Assembly (NCBI RefSeq): GCF_000022085.1 | Contig: NC_011894.1 | Location: 6,570,501-6,634,500 of the forward strand | DNA from: Methylobacterium nodulans ORS 2060 | Lineage (GTDB): Bacteria; Pseudomonadota; Alphaproteobacteria; Rhizobiales; Beijerinckiaceae | Length of the DNA: 64,000 nt | Reading direction: 5' to 3' | In this document: positions 56,993 to 64,000 of the stretch, in pieces | Position numbering within the stretch: position 1 is the stretch's first letter | Layout: each line of letters opens with the position of its first letter | Notes under the pieces: generated by a model | The model's input: only the letters and a program-made list of their open reading frames with translations | What the model was told of the DNA's origin: nothing | Database searches by the model: none | Position numbers and translations under genes: made by a program

Positions 56993-57235
56993 TCAGGCGC
57001 AGGGCAGCGCCGTATCGTCGGGCGTCGCGGACACGCAATAGAGGCGCCTCCGGGAATACAACCTCATGTTGTCATTGGCCGGAGCGCCCGGATGGCTGTG
57101 ATACTCGTCCGAAATCTCGCCGGCCGTCATCACGCGCCGCCGTGACTGCCAAGTCGACGGCACCGTCTTGGCCGTCTTTCGACCGCGAGCCTTCTTCTCA
57201 CGACCCAGCGGTGAGCCATCCTTGCGCTTTGTCAT
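56993..57235 (-). CDS. Hypothetical basic protein, 80 residues (uncertain)
   Basis: ATG 57235 would give a Lys/Arg-rich product (MTKRKDGSPLGREKKARGRK) with ISDEYHSHPGAPANDNMRLY in the middle. The base composition is lower in GC than neighbouring genes, and the Shine-Dalgarno match is weak. It could be a small species-specific gene or an accident of low-GC DNA. No family recognised. Confidence 0.4.
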   Translation of the reverse strand: MTKRKDGSPLGREKKARGRKTAKTVPSTWQSRRRVMTAGEISDEYHSHPGAPANDNMRLYSRRRLYCVSATPDDTALPCA

Positions 57236-57726
57236 CTTTGAAACGTCCCCCGACCACAACCTTCTTTCCGCAGAGCCAGGAAGACCGCCGGTTGGCCCGG
57301 CTGATTCCGCCATACGCGCCCCGCAGGTTACCGATCATCATCACTCTAGACCGGATTCCATGCAAGGCCCGGCGACATTTCGACTTTTTCGATTCTTTGC
57401 CGGCCTGCGTCGATCTGGACACAACCCTCCCGATAGACTTAATCCTTGCCTGGAAATGGATTAACCCATAAGAGCTATACCAAGCCATTGGACGGGTGGC
57501 GTTTTCGGCGGTCCGCCGCCGCCATCCCCTTGTGTCCGAAGGAGCTTTGCATCATGCGCCGATCGCATTGGTCGAGGGGGGCCGCAGCGGATCGCCTGAC
57601 GTTACGAAAGAGGGCTGTTTCCAAGCATATCCGATCCGCCTCTGCTCCAACGGACCTTGAAGTTGAGCGCATCTCGCGTAACATCTACCCCACTGGATGG
57701 GGGTACGCAGCTTTGCGAGGAACACG
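57236..57726. other. Low-GC upstream region of mucR
   Basis: These 491 bases are markedly more A/T-rich than the rest of the window, which is typical of DNA bound by MucR/Ros proteins, and may serve autoregulation. No convincing ORF or RNA gene is seen. Confidence 0.45.
57657..57705 (+). promoter_or_regulatory. Possible mucR promoter and leader hairpin
   Basis: TTGAAG, 16 bases, TAACAT (57657-57684) resembles a sigma-70 promoter 43 bases before the mucR start. TACCCC / GGGGTA (57686-57705) forms a small leader hairpin. Both are weak matches. Confidence 0.3.
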
Positions 57727-58161
57727 ATGAATTCCGAGAATCAGACCGAGGCCCCGCAGACCATTGAACTCGTGTCCGACATCGTGTCGGCCTACGTATC
57801 GAACAATTCGGTGCCCGTGGGTGAGCTCGCCGGCCTGATCCGCAGCGTGCATGACGCGGTGGCCCGGCTCGGCGCCCCGGCGGCGCCCCAGCCCGAGAAA
57901 CTCGTCCCCCCGGTGCCCATCAAGAAGACGATCACGCCGGATTATCTCATCAGCCTGGAGGACGGGCGGCGCTACCGCACGCTCAAGCGCCATCTCGCGG
58001 GCCGTGGCCTCACCCCCGAACAATACCGCGCCAAGTGGGGCCTGCCTCCAGATTATCCCATGGTGGCGGCCAATTATGCTGCGCAGCGCTCCGAGCTCGC
58101 CAAGAGCATCGGTCTCGGCCAGAAGCCCGTCGCCCGCCGCGCCCGCAGCCAGGCGGCCTGA
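57727..58161 (+). CDS. mucR: MucR/Ros family transcriptional regulator, zinc ligands altered
   Basis: ATG 57727 (GAGGAAC upstream) gives 144 residues: the N-terminal oligomerisation region (ELVSDIVSAYVSNNSVPVGE) and the conserved PVPIKKTITPDYLISLEDGR followed by LKRHLAGRGLTPEQYRAKWG and LPPDYPMVA. In zinc-binding Ros/MucR proteins the first ligand is Cys in LICLEDG and the last a His after the RHL helix. Here they are Ser (LISLEDG) and not a His. Some Mesorhizobium MucR homologues also lack zinc and still bind DNA. The family acts as a global, H-NS-like regulator at A/T-rich sites. Confidence 0.9.
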   Translation: MNSENQTEAPQTIELVSDIVSAYVSNNSVPVGELAGLIRSVHDAVARLGAPAAPQPEKLVPPVPIKKTITPDYLISLEDGRRYRTLKRHLAGRGLTPEQYRAKWGLPPDYPMVAANYAAQRSELAKSIGLGQKPVARRARSQAA

Positions 58162-58335
58162 TCCCACTGCGGGACCGCATCCCGCCGCGGGACCGCGCCG
58201 CGGTCGGGCCGAAGCGGCCGAGCCCCGGCCCACCCGCGTCGTCCCTCCGATGCAGGTCCGCGATACGGGACCGCGCGCCAAACCGGCCGCGGTCCCGTAT
58301 TAATTTCGCCACACTGTAGTGGCCATGCATCAGGC

Positions 58336-60597
58336 ATGTTGCTGTCGCGCCGCGTTCATCCTCCCGGGGCTCAACCCGCCGGCGTCCCGCCGGAGGCCGC
58401 GCCGCGGGGGCCGGGCCTGTTCGGGGCCCTCGTCGTCGGCGTGGCGCTGGCCCTGGCGCTCGCCACCTTCCTGATTCTCGTCGGCGCTACGACGATCGCG
58501 CCGACCCACAACGTCGTCGTCACGCTGCTGCTCGGCAACGTCGCCCTGGTGATCGGCCTCATCGTGGTGATCGCCTGGGAAGCCCGGGTGTTCCTGCGGG
58601 CGCGGCGGGCGAATGCGCGGGTGGCGCGGCTCCACACGCGCATCGTCGGGCTGTTCAGCCTCATCGCCACCCTGCCGACGATCCTGCTTGCGGTCGTAGC
58701 CTCCATCACCCTGGAGCGTGGGCTTTCCCCCTGGTTCTCCGACCGGATGCGCAACGTCGTGCTGATGTCCGTCGACGTCGCCGACGCCTATCTCACCAAC
58801 CAGTGCCAGAGCCTCGCCCGCGAGGCTCGCATCCTCAGCGACGACCTCACCCGGGCCCGGCCCGCCTTCGAGGTGGAGCGGGCCTGGTTCGAGAACTTCC
58901 TCACGGCGCGCGCGAGTTCTCTCGGGCTGCCGATCGCCCGCATCATGCGCTCGGCCGACGAGACCGTGGCGCGCGCCAACATCGACGTGCTCAAGAATCC
59001 GCCGCTGCCATCGAGCGCGGATTTCGAGGAGGCCGCGAAGTCGAACGACCCGACCTGCCTGCTTCCCCGCGAGGGAAGGGTGTTCGGCGCGCTCATGAAG
59101 CTGCCGGCCTATGGTGATTCCTTCCTGCTGATCGAGCGGGAGGTGACGCGGCTCGCGGTCGAGTTCCCGGGCGTGTCGCGGGCCGCCGCGGCCGAATTCC
59201 TCACCATCGATGCCGGGCGGCGCAGCGTGCAGATCGCCTTCGCCAGCATGTTCGCGCTGATCGCCCTGATCGCGCTCCTGTCGGCGGTCTGGTTCGGGCT
59301 CAACTTCGCCAACCGGTTCGTCGCGCCGATCCGGCGCCTGATCAACGCCGCCGACCAGGTGGCGTCCGGCAACTTCTACGCGCAGGTGCCCTTCCGCAAG
59401 ACCGAGGGCGACCTTCAGCACCTGGGCGAGAGCTTCAACAAGATGACCCAGGAGCTGCGCCGCCAGCATGACGGGCTCGTCGAGGCCCGCGATCAGATCG
59501 ACCGCCGCCGCCGCTTCACGGAAGCCGTGCTGGCCGGCGTGCCGGCGGGCGTGCTCGGGGTCAATGCCGAGGGCGTCATCACCATCGCCAACCCCTCCAC
59601 CGAGCGGATGCTCGGACGCAAGCCCCAGGAACTCGTCGGCACGCCCCTGCGCCTCGCGGTTCCCGAACTCGCCGGGCTGTTCGGCGAGCCCGGGGAGGCG
59701 CGGCTGCGCCCGATGCAGCAGCAGATCCAGATCACCCGCAACGGCCGCGAGCGCACCATCGACGTGCGGGTGACGAGCGAGCAGGCGCAAGGGGTCGACC
59801 GGGGCTACGTCGTCACCCTCGACGACATCACCGACCTCGTCACCGCGCAGCGCACCTCCGCCTGGGCGGATGTCGCCCGGCGCATCGCCCACGAGATCAA
59901 GAACCCGCTCACCCCGATCCAGCTCTCGGCCGAGCGCATCCGGCGCAAGTACGGCAAGGTCATCACGACCGACAAGGAGGTGTTCGAGCAGTGTACCGCT
60001 ACGATCGTGCGCCAGGTCGACGACATCAAGCGGATGGTAGACGAGTTCTCGTCGTTCGCGCGGATGCCCAAGCCGGCGATCGCCCGGAACGATCTGACCG
60101 AGATCGTGAAGCAGAACCTGTTCATGATGCGGGTGGCGCATCCCGACATCGATTTCGTGATGGAGGGGGAGGAAGCGCGGATCAGCGCGGCCTTCGACAC
60201 CCGCCTCCTGTCGCAGGCGGTCACCAACATCCTCAAGAACGCCGTCGAGGCGGTGCAGGCGGTGCCCGAGGCGGAACGCGGGCGGGGCCGCATCGCGGTG
60301 CGGCTCGTCGAGGAGGGGGAGGGCGTCGTGATCGAGATCACCGACACCGGCAAGGGATTTCCGGCCGAAGGACGCCAGCGGCTGCTCGAACCCTATATGA
60401 CGACCCGGGAAGGGGGCACCGGCCTCGGGCTGGCGATTGTGAGCAAGGTCTTGGAAGAGCACGGCGGCGGCATCGAACTCAACGACAATCCGGAGGGGCG
60501 GGGCGGACAGGTGCGCATGCGCCTGCTGCGCGAAGTCCGGCGCGACGAGCCGGCCCCCGACGGGACGGCGCGGGCCCGGGAGGGCGCCGCCCCGTGA
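58336..60597 (+). CDS. ntrY: Nitrogen regulation sensor kinase NtrY
   Basis: A 753-residue membrane kinase: three N-terminal membrane helices (FGALVVGVALALALATFLIL, NVVVTLLLGNVALVIGLIVV, VGLFSLIATLPTILLAVVAS), a periplasmic sensor region, another helix (FASMFALIALIALLSAVWFG), HAMP, PAS (FTEAVLAGVPAGVLGVNAEG), H-box [20 protein letters not shown] and ATPase (LKNAVEAVQA, TGLGLAIVSKVLEEHGGG). Pairs with NtrX; senses nitrogen or redox state. Confidence 0.96.
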   Translation: MLLSRRVHPPGAQPAGVPPEAAPRGPGLFGALVVGVALALALATFLILVGATTIAPTHNVVVTLLLGNVALVIGLIVVIAWEARVFLRARRANARVARLHTRIVGLFSLIATLPTILLAVVASITLERGLSPWFSDRMRNVVLMSVDVADAYLTNQCQSLAREARILSDDLTRARPAFEVERAWFENFLTARASSLGLPIARIMRSADETVARANIDVLKNPPLPSSADFEEAAKSNDPTCLLPREGRVFGALMKLPAYGDSFLLIEREVTRLAVEFPGVSRAAAAEFLTIDAGRRSVQIAFASMFALIALIALLSAVWFGLNFANRFVAPIRRLINAADQVASGNFYAQVPFRKTEGDLQHLGESFNKMTQELRRQHDGLVEARDQIDRRRRFTEAVLAGVPAGVLGVNAEGVITIANPSTERMLGRKPQELVGTPLRLAVPELAGLFGEPGEARLRPMQQQIQITRNGRERTIDVRVTSEQAQGVDRGYVVTLDDITDLVTAQRTSAWADVARRIAHEIKNPLTPIQLSAERIRRKYGKVITTDKEVFEQCTATIVRQVDDIKRMVDEFSSFARMPKPAIARNDLTEIVKQNLFMMRVAHPDIDFVMEGEEARISAAFDTRLLSQAVTNILKNAVEAVQAVPEAERGRGRIAVRLVEEGEGVVIEITDTGKGFPAEGRQRLLEPYMTTREGGTGLGLAIVSKVLEEHGGGIELNDNPEGRGGQVRMRLLREVRRDEPAPDGTARAREGAAP

Positions 60598-60709
60598 GGC
60601 CGATGCCGTCCATCTCCGGTGGCGCGCAGGCCCCGGACAAGCCAAGCAGACGATACACCAGGGTGCGGCCGGAGGGCCGGACACCCGCCGCGCGGGGAGG
60701 CCGTGAGCG

Positions 60710-62080
60710 ATGAGCGCCGACATCCTGATCGTCGATGACGAGGCCGACATCCGCGACCTCGTGGCTGGCATCCTCGAGGACGAGGGCCACCGCACCCGCA
60801 CGGCCGGGTCCTCCGACGAGGCGCTCGCCGCGATCGAGCAGCGCCGGCCGCATCTCGTCTTCCTGGACATCTGGCTGCAGGGCTCCCGGCTCGACGGGCT
60901 GCAGGTGCTCGACATCGTCAAGGCCCAGGCCCCGGACCTGCCCGTGGTGATGATCTCCGGCCACGGCAACATCGAGACCGCGGTCTCGGCCATCAAGGCG
61001 GGGGCCTACGACTTCATCGAGAAGCCGTTCAAGGCCGACCGGCTGATCCTGGTGGCCGAGCGGGCGCTCGAAGCCTCGCGCCTCAAGCGCGAGGTGCGCG
61101 ACCTCAAGGCCCGCTCGGGGCAGGCGAGCCGCATCGTCGGCGGCTCGGTCGCCGTCAACCAGCTGCGCCAGACCATCGAGCGGGTCGCGCCCACCAATGC
61201 CCGGGTGATGATCTCGGGCGCCCCGGGCTCGGGCAAGGAACTCTCGGCCCGCACGCTCCATGCCGCTTCCGCGCGCGCGAACGGGCCCTTCGTGGTGATC
61301 AACGCCGCCACGATCACGCCCGAGACCATGGAGGCGGAGCTGTTCGGGGTCGAGGCCGCGGACGGGCGCCCCCGTCGGGTCGGCGCCCTCGAGGAGGCGC
61401 ATGGCGGCACGCTCTATATCGACGAGGTCGCGGACATGCCCCGCGAGACCCAGAACCGCATCCTGCGGGTCCTCGTCGACCAGAACTTCCAGCGGGTCGG
61501 CGGCACGACCCGCGTGCATGTCGATGTGCGGATCATCTCCTCCTCCTCGCGCGACCTCGCCGAGGAGATCGCGGCGGGCCGCTTCCGCGAGGATCTCTTC
61601 CACCGCCTCAGCGTGGTGCCGATCCGGGTGCCGCCGCTGGCCGAGCGCCGCGAGGACGTGCCGGAGCTGATCGGCTTCTTCATGGACCAGATCTCGACGG
61701 CGACGGGCCTGCCCCAGCGCCGGATCGCCCCCGACGCCATGGCGGTGCTGCAGTCGCACGACTGGCCCGGCAACGTCCGGCAGCTGCGCAACAACGTCGA
61801 GCGCCTGATGATCCTGACGCAGGGGGATCCCGAGACCGAGGTCACCACCGAGATGCTGCCGAGCGAGGTCGGCGCCCTCGTGCCCACCACGCCGAGCGGG
61901 GCGGGCGGCGAGAAGCTGATGAGCCTCGCCCTGCGCGAGGCCCGGGAGATCTTCGAGCGCGAATACCTCATCGCCCAGATCGCCCGCTTCTCCGGCAACA
62001 TCTCCCGCACCGCCGAGTTCATCGGCATGGAGCGCTCCGCCCTGCACCGGAAGCTCAAGTCGCTCGGCATCGGCGCCTGA
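60710..62080 (+). CDS. ntrX: Nitrogen regulation response regulator NtrX
   Basis: A 456-residue regulator: receiver phospho-Asp53 (LVFLDIWLQ), AAA domain with Walker A GAPGSGKE, and a Fis-like HTH (ISRTAEFIGMERSALHRKLK). The sigma-54 contact loop GAFTGA of NtrC is absent (ELFGVEAADGRPRRVGALEE instead), as in other alphaproteobacterial NtrX proteins, so it probably does not activate sigma-54. Located 113 bases after ntrY. Confidence 0.96.
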   Translation: MSADILIVDDEADIRDLVAGILEDEGHRTRTAGSSDEALAAIEQRRPHLVFLDIWLQGSRLDGLQVLDIVKAQAPDLPVVMISGHGNIETAVSAIKAGAYDFIEKPFKADRLILVAERALEASRLKREVRDLKARSGQASRIVGGSVAVNQLRQTIERVAPTNARVMISGAPGSGKELSARTLHAASARANGPFVVINAATITPETMEAELFGVEAADGRPRRVGALEEAHGGTLYIDEVADMPRETQNRILRVLVDQNFQRVGGTTRVHVDVRIISSSSRDLAEEIAAGRFREDLFHRLSVVPIRVPPLAERREDVPELIGFFMDQISTATGLPQRRIAPDAMAVLQSHDWPGNVRQLRNNVERLMILTQGDPETEVTTEMLPSEVGALVPTTPSGAGGEKLMSLALREAREIFEREYLIAQIARFSGNISRTAEFIGMERSALHRKLKSLGIGA

Positions 62081-62332
62081 CGGCCGCCGCCCGCCTGCAT
62101 TTGGGAATGCAGGCGGGCCGCAATCTTGCTAGGACTTTCCGGGCCACGGCGCAGCGATCCGAGCGGGACTGACCGGTCGGATCGCTGCGGCGCGGCCGGA
62201 CGCCTCTTGCGCGGAACCGGGCTTCACCGTGTAATAGGGTGCAGGTCCGGGGTCGCGCGCGGCGCGGCCCGCAAAAATCAACGGAGCGACCCGCCATCCG
62301 GGGCCGGCAGCGGGTTCACAAGGACAAGAAGA

Positions 62333-62587
62333 ATGGCGGGCGAGCGCGCGCAAAATCTGCAGGACACTTTTCTCAATCACGTCCGCAAGAACAAGATTCC
62401 TCTCACGATCTTCCTGGTGAACGGGGTCAAGCTGCAGGGGGTGGTGACCTGGTTCGACAATTTCTGCGTGCTGCTGCGCCGGGATGGACATTCCCAGCTG
62501 GTGTACAAGCACGCGATCTCGACGATCATGCCCGGACACCCGGTGCAGCTCTTCGAGCAGGGTGAAGAGGGCGCCGAGAAGGGCTGA
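62333..62587 (+). CDS. hfq: RNA chaperone Hfq
   Basis: ATG 62333 gives 84 residues with Sm1 ([20 protein letters not shown]) and Sm2 ([20 protein letters not shown], containing the Y-K-H RNA-binding motif). The hexamer matches sRNAs to mRNAs; it is the expected partner of the AbcR-like sRNA candidates in this window. Its position between ntrX and hflX is the conserved alphaproteobacterial order. Confidence 0.98.
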
Positions 62588-62761
62588 GCCACCACCGCAT
62601 CCGGCGAATCGGAGGTCCGGCCGCTTGATTGCGGCCGGGCGGCCTCCAATCTGTCATCGATCGCCGTCGCGGCGCGACGGGAGGAAGCTCCCGGGACGCC
62701 GCCCCGGCGGTGACGGATCGGCCTGTCGCTCCGTCGCACGATGCTGGTGAGATCGGCTTTC

Positions 62762-64000
62762 ATGGAACCACGGATTCCGGGCGACGCCCGGCTGCCGGGC
62801 GAGGCCCGGCTGCAGCGGATGGCGGAGCCGGAAGGCACGATCGCCGCCGAGACCCGCACCCTCGTGGTCGGCCCCTATCCGGCCCGCCGCGGGGCCGAGG
62901 CTGCGCGCCCGGGGGCCGGGCGCCCCCCCGAGGCGCGTCTCGACGAGGCGGTGGGGCTCGCGGCCGCCATCGATCTCGACGTGGTCGACCATCTCATGCT
63001 CCCGGTCCAGGCGATCCGCCCCTCGACCTATCTGGGCAAGGGGCGCGTCGAGGAGATCGCCGGGCGGATCGCCGCCGAATCGGTGCGCCTCGTGGTCATG
63101 GATTGCGCCCTCTCGCCCGTGCAGCAGCGCAACCTCGAGAAGGCCTGGGGCGTCAAGGTCATCGACCGGACCGGGCTGATCCTGGAGATCTTCGGGCGGC
63201 GCGCCTCGACCCGCGAGGGCGCCCTGCAGGTGGAGCACGCGCATCTCGCCTATCAGAGGAGCCGCCTCGTGCGCTCCTGGACCCACCTGGAGCGCCAGCG
63301 CGGCGGCTTCGGCTTTCTCGGCGGTCCCGGCGAGACCCAGATCGAGGCCGACCGGCGCCTCATCCAGGAGCGGATGACCCGGATCGAGCGGGAGCTCGAG
63401 ACCGTCACCCGCACCCGCGGCCTGCACCGTCAGAGCCGGCGCCGGGTGCCCTATCCGGTCGTGGCCCTGGTCGGCTACACCAATGCGGGCAAGTCGACCC
63501 TGTTCAACCGCCTCACCGCCGCCGAGGTGCGCGCGGAAGACTTGCTGTTCGCCACCCTCGACCCGACCGCCCGGGCGATCAAGCTGCCGCACGGCGAAAC
63601 CGCGATCCTATCCGACACGGTTGGCTTCATCTCCGACCTGCCGACCATGCTGATCGCCGCCTTCCGGGCGACGCTCGAGGACGTGATCGAGGCCGACTTC
63701 CTGCTGCATGTGCGCGACATGGCGCACGAGGACACGCAAGCCCAAGGCCAGGACGTGCAGGCCGTCCTGGCCGAACTCGGCATCGCTCCGGAGACGGACC
63801 GGATCATCGAGGTCTGGAACAAGGCCGATCTCCTCGACGCGCCCGAGCGCGAGCGCCTGCTCAACCTCAGCCGTCAGGCGGGGGCGAAGCCCGTGCTGAT
63901 CTCGGCCCTCACCGGGGAGGGGACCGACCGCCTGCTCGCCCGCATCGAGGCGCGGATCGCCGAAAGCCGGGCGAGCTTCGCCCTCGTCCTCGAACCGACG
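62762..64000 (+). CDS. hflX: GTPase HflX, C-terminus cut by window end
   Basis: ATG 62762 (in-frame ATG 62741 is an alternative) opens a frame that reaches the window end: 413 residues visible of about 450-460. The HflX N-terminal domain ([40 protein letters not shown]) is followed by the GTPase with G1 [10 protein letters not shown]3 DTVGF and G4 NKAD. HflX splits stalled ribosomes under stress. The end of the GTPase/C-terminal domain is outside the window. Confidence 0.95.
   Translation, partial: MEPRIPGDARLPGEARLQRMAEPEGTIAAETRTLVVGPYPARRGAEAARPGAGRPPEARLDEAVGLAAAIDLDVVDHLMLPVQAIRPSTYLGKGRVEEIAGRIAAESVRLVVMDCALSPVQQRNLEKAWGVKVIDRTGLILEIFGRRASTREGALQVEHAHLAYQRSRLVRSWTHLERQRGGFGFLGGPGETQIEADRRLIQERMTRIERELETVTRTRGLHRQSRRRVPYPVVALVGYTNAGKSTLFNRLTAAEVRAEDLLFATLDPTARAIKLPHGETAILSDTVGFISDLPTMLIAAFRATLEDVIEADFLLHVRDMAHEDTQAQGQDVQAVLAELGIAPETDRIIEVWNKADLLDAPERERLLNLSRQAGAKPVLISALTGEGTDRLLARIEARIAESRASFALVLEPT

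Noticed and set aside
58162..58320. GCGGGACCGC repeats between mucR and ntrY as a CRISPR-like array
   Set aside because: The repeats are short, irregular and lack uniform spacers; no cas gene is present.
58330..60996. Minus-strand ORF of 888 codons opposite ntrY
   Set aside because: Antisense shadow; ntrY on the plus strand is complete.

Overview
The window is GC-rich alphaproteobacterial chromosome. Gene order (pcm-tolC-popZ-valS; ftsB-pdhA-pdhB-pdhC-lpd; lipA-coq10; ispDF; dusB-ntrB-ntrC; mucR; ntrY-ntrX-hfq-hflX) and protein sequences point to Hyphomicrobiales, most likely Methylobacterium. This assignment is from memory, not a database search.

Bases 1-6799 are a decayed tailed-phage prophage. 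The late genes run on the minus strand: portal remnant, small proteins, prohead protease/scaffold, cement protein, capsid remnant, tail remnant. A tyrosine integrase C-terminus lies at the right edge on the plus strand. At least four deletion junctions are visible, and capsid, head-morphogenesis and tail genes are collapsed into one collage. The most notable content is two different candidate anti-CBASS proteins in one gene run: an Acb1-type 2H phosphoesterase domain on the portal remnant (two H-V-T motifs) and, about 450 bases downstream, a small Acb2/Tad1-hairpin-like protein. Between that and the protease lies a chain of overlapping membrane miniproteins, including a DUF3309 member.

Bases 7088-32401 mix conserved genes (pcm, tolC, popZ, valS, degP, queF, eno, ftsB) with accessory genes. 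The accessory set includes a cyclooxygenase-like heme peroxidase fused to a P450 domain, a cyclase-ATPase-repeat regulator, a nickel/cobalt pair rcnR-rcnA with an operator-like palindrome, a low-GC LysE exporter, a perfect 53-base inverted repeat, a possible double-glycine (RiPP/bacteriocin-like) precursor, and an EamA/AraC pair.

Bases 32515-38260 hold the pyruvate dehydrogenase operon. Bases 38261-49376 look like an accessory insertion, because lpd and lipA are close together in many relatives. It carries a coiled-coil membrane protein, two paralogous minus-strand sRNA candidates resembling AbcR/alpha-r15, a LuxR regulator, several small secreted or membrane proteins, a hydrolase, a broken Spy-like gene and a KaiC-histidine kinase pair.

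Bases 49377-64000 are conserved housekeeping and nitrogen regulation: lipA, a coq10-type gene, pncC/cinA, ispDF, dusB, ntrB, ntrC, a mucR family gene whose zinc ligands look lost, ntrY, ntrX, hfq and hflX (cut by the window end). AbcR-type sRNAs are usually Hfq-dependent, so the sRNA pair and hfq may be functionally linked.
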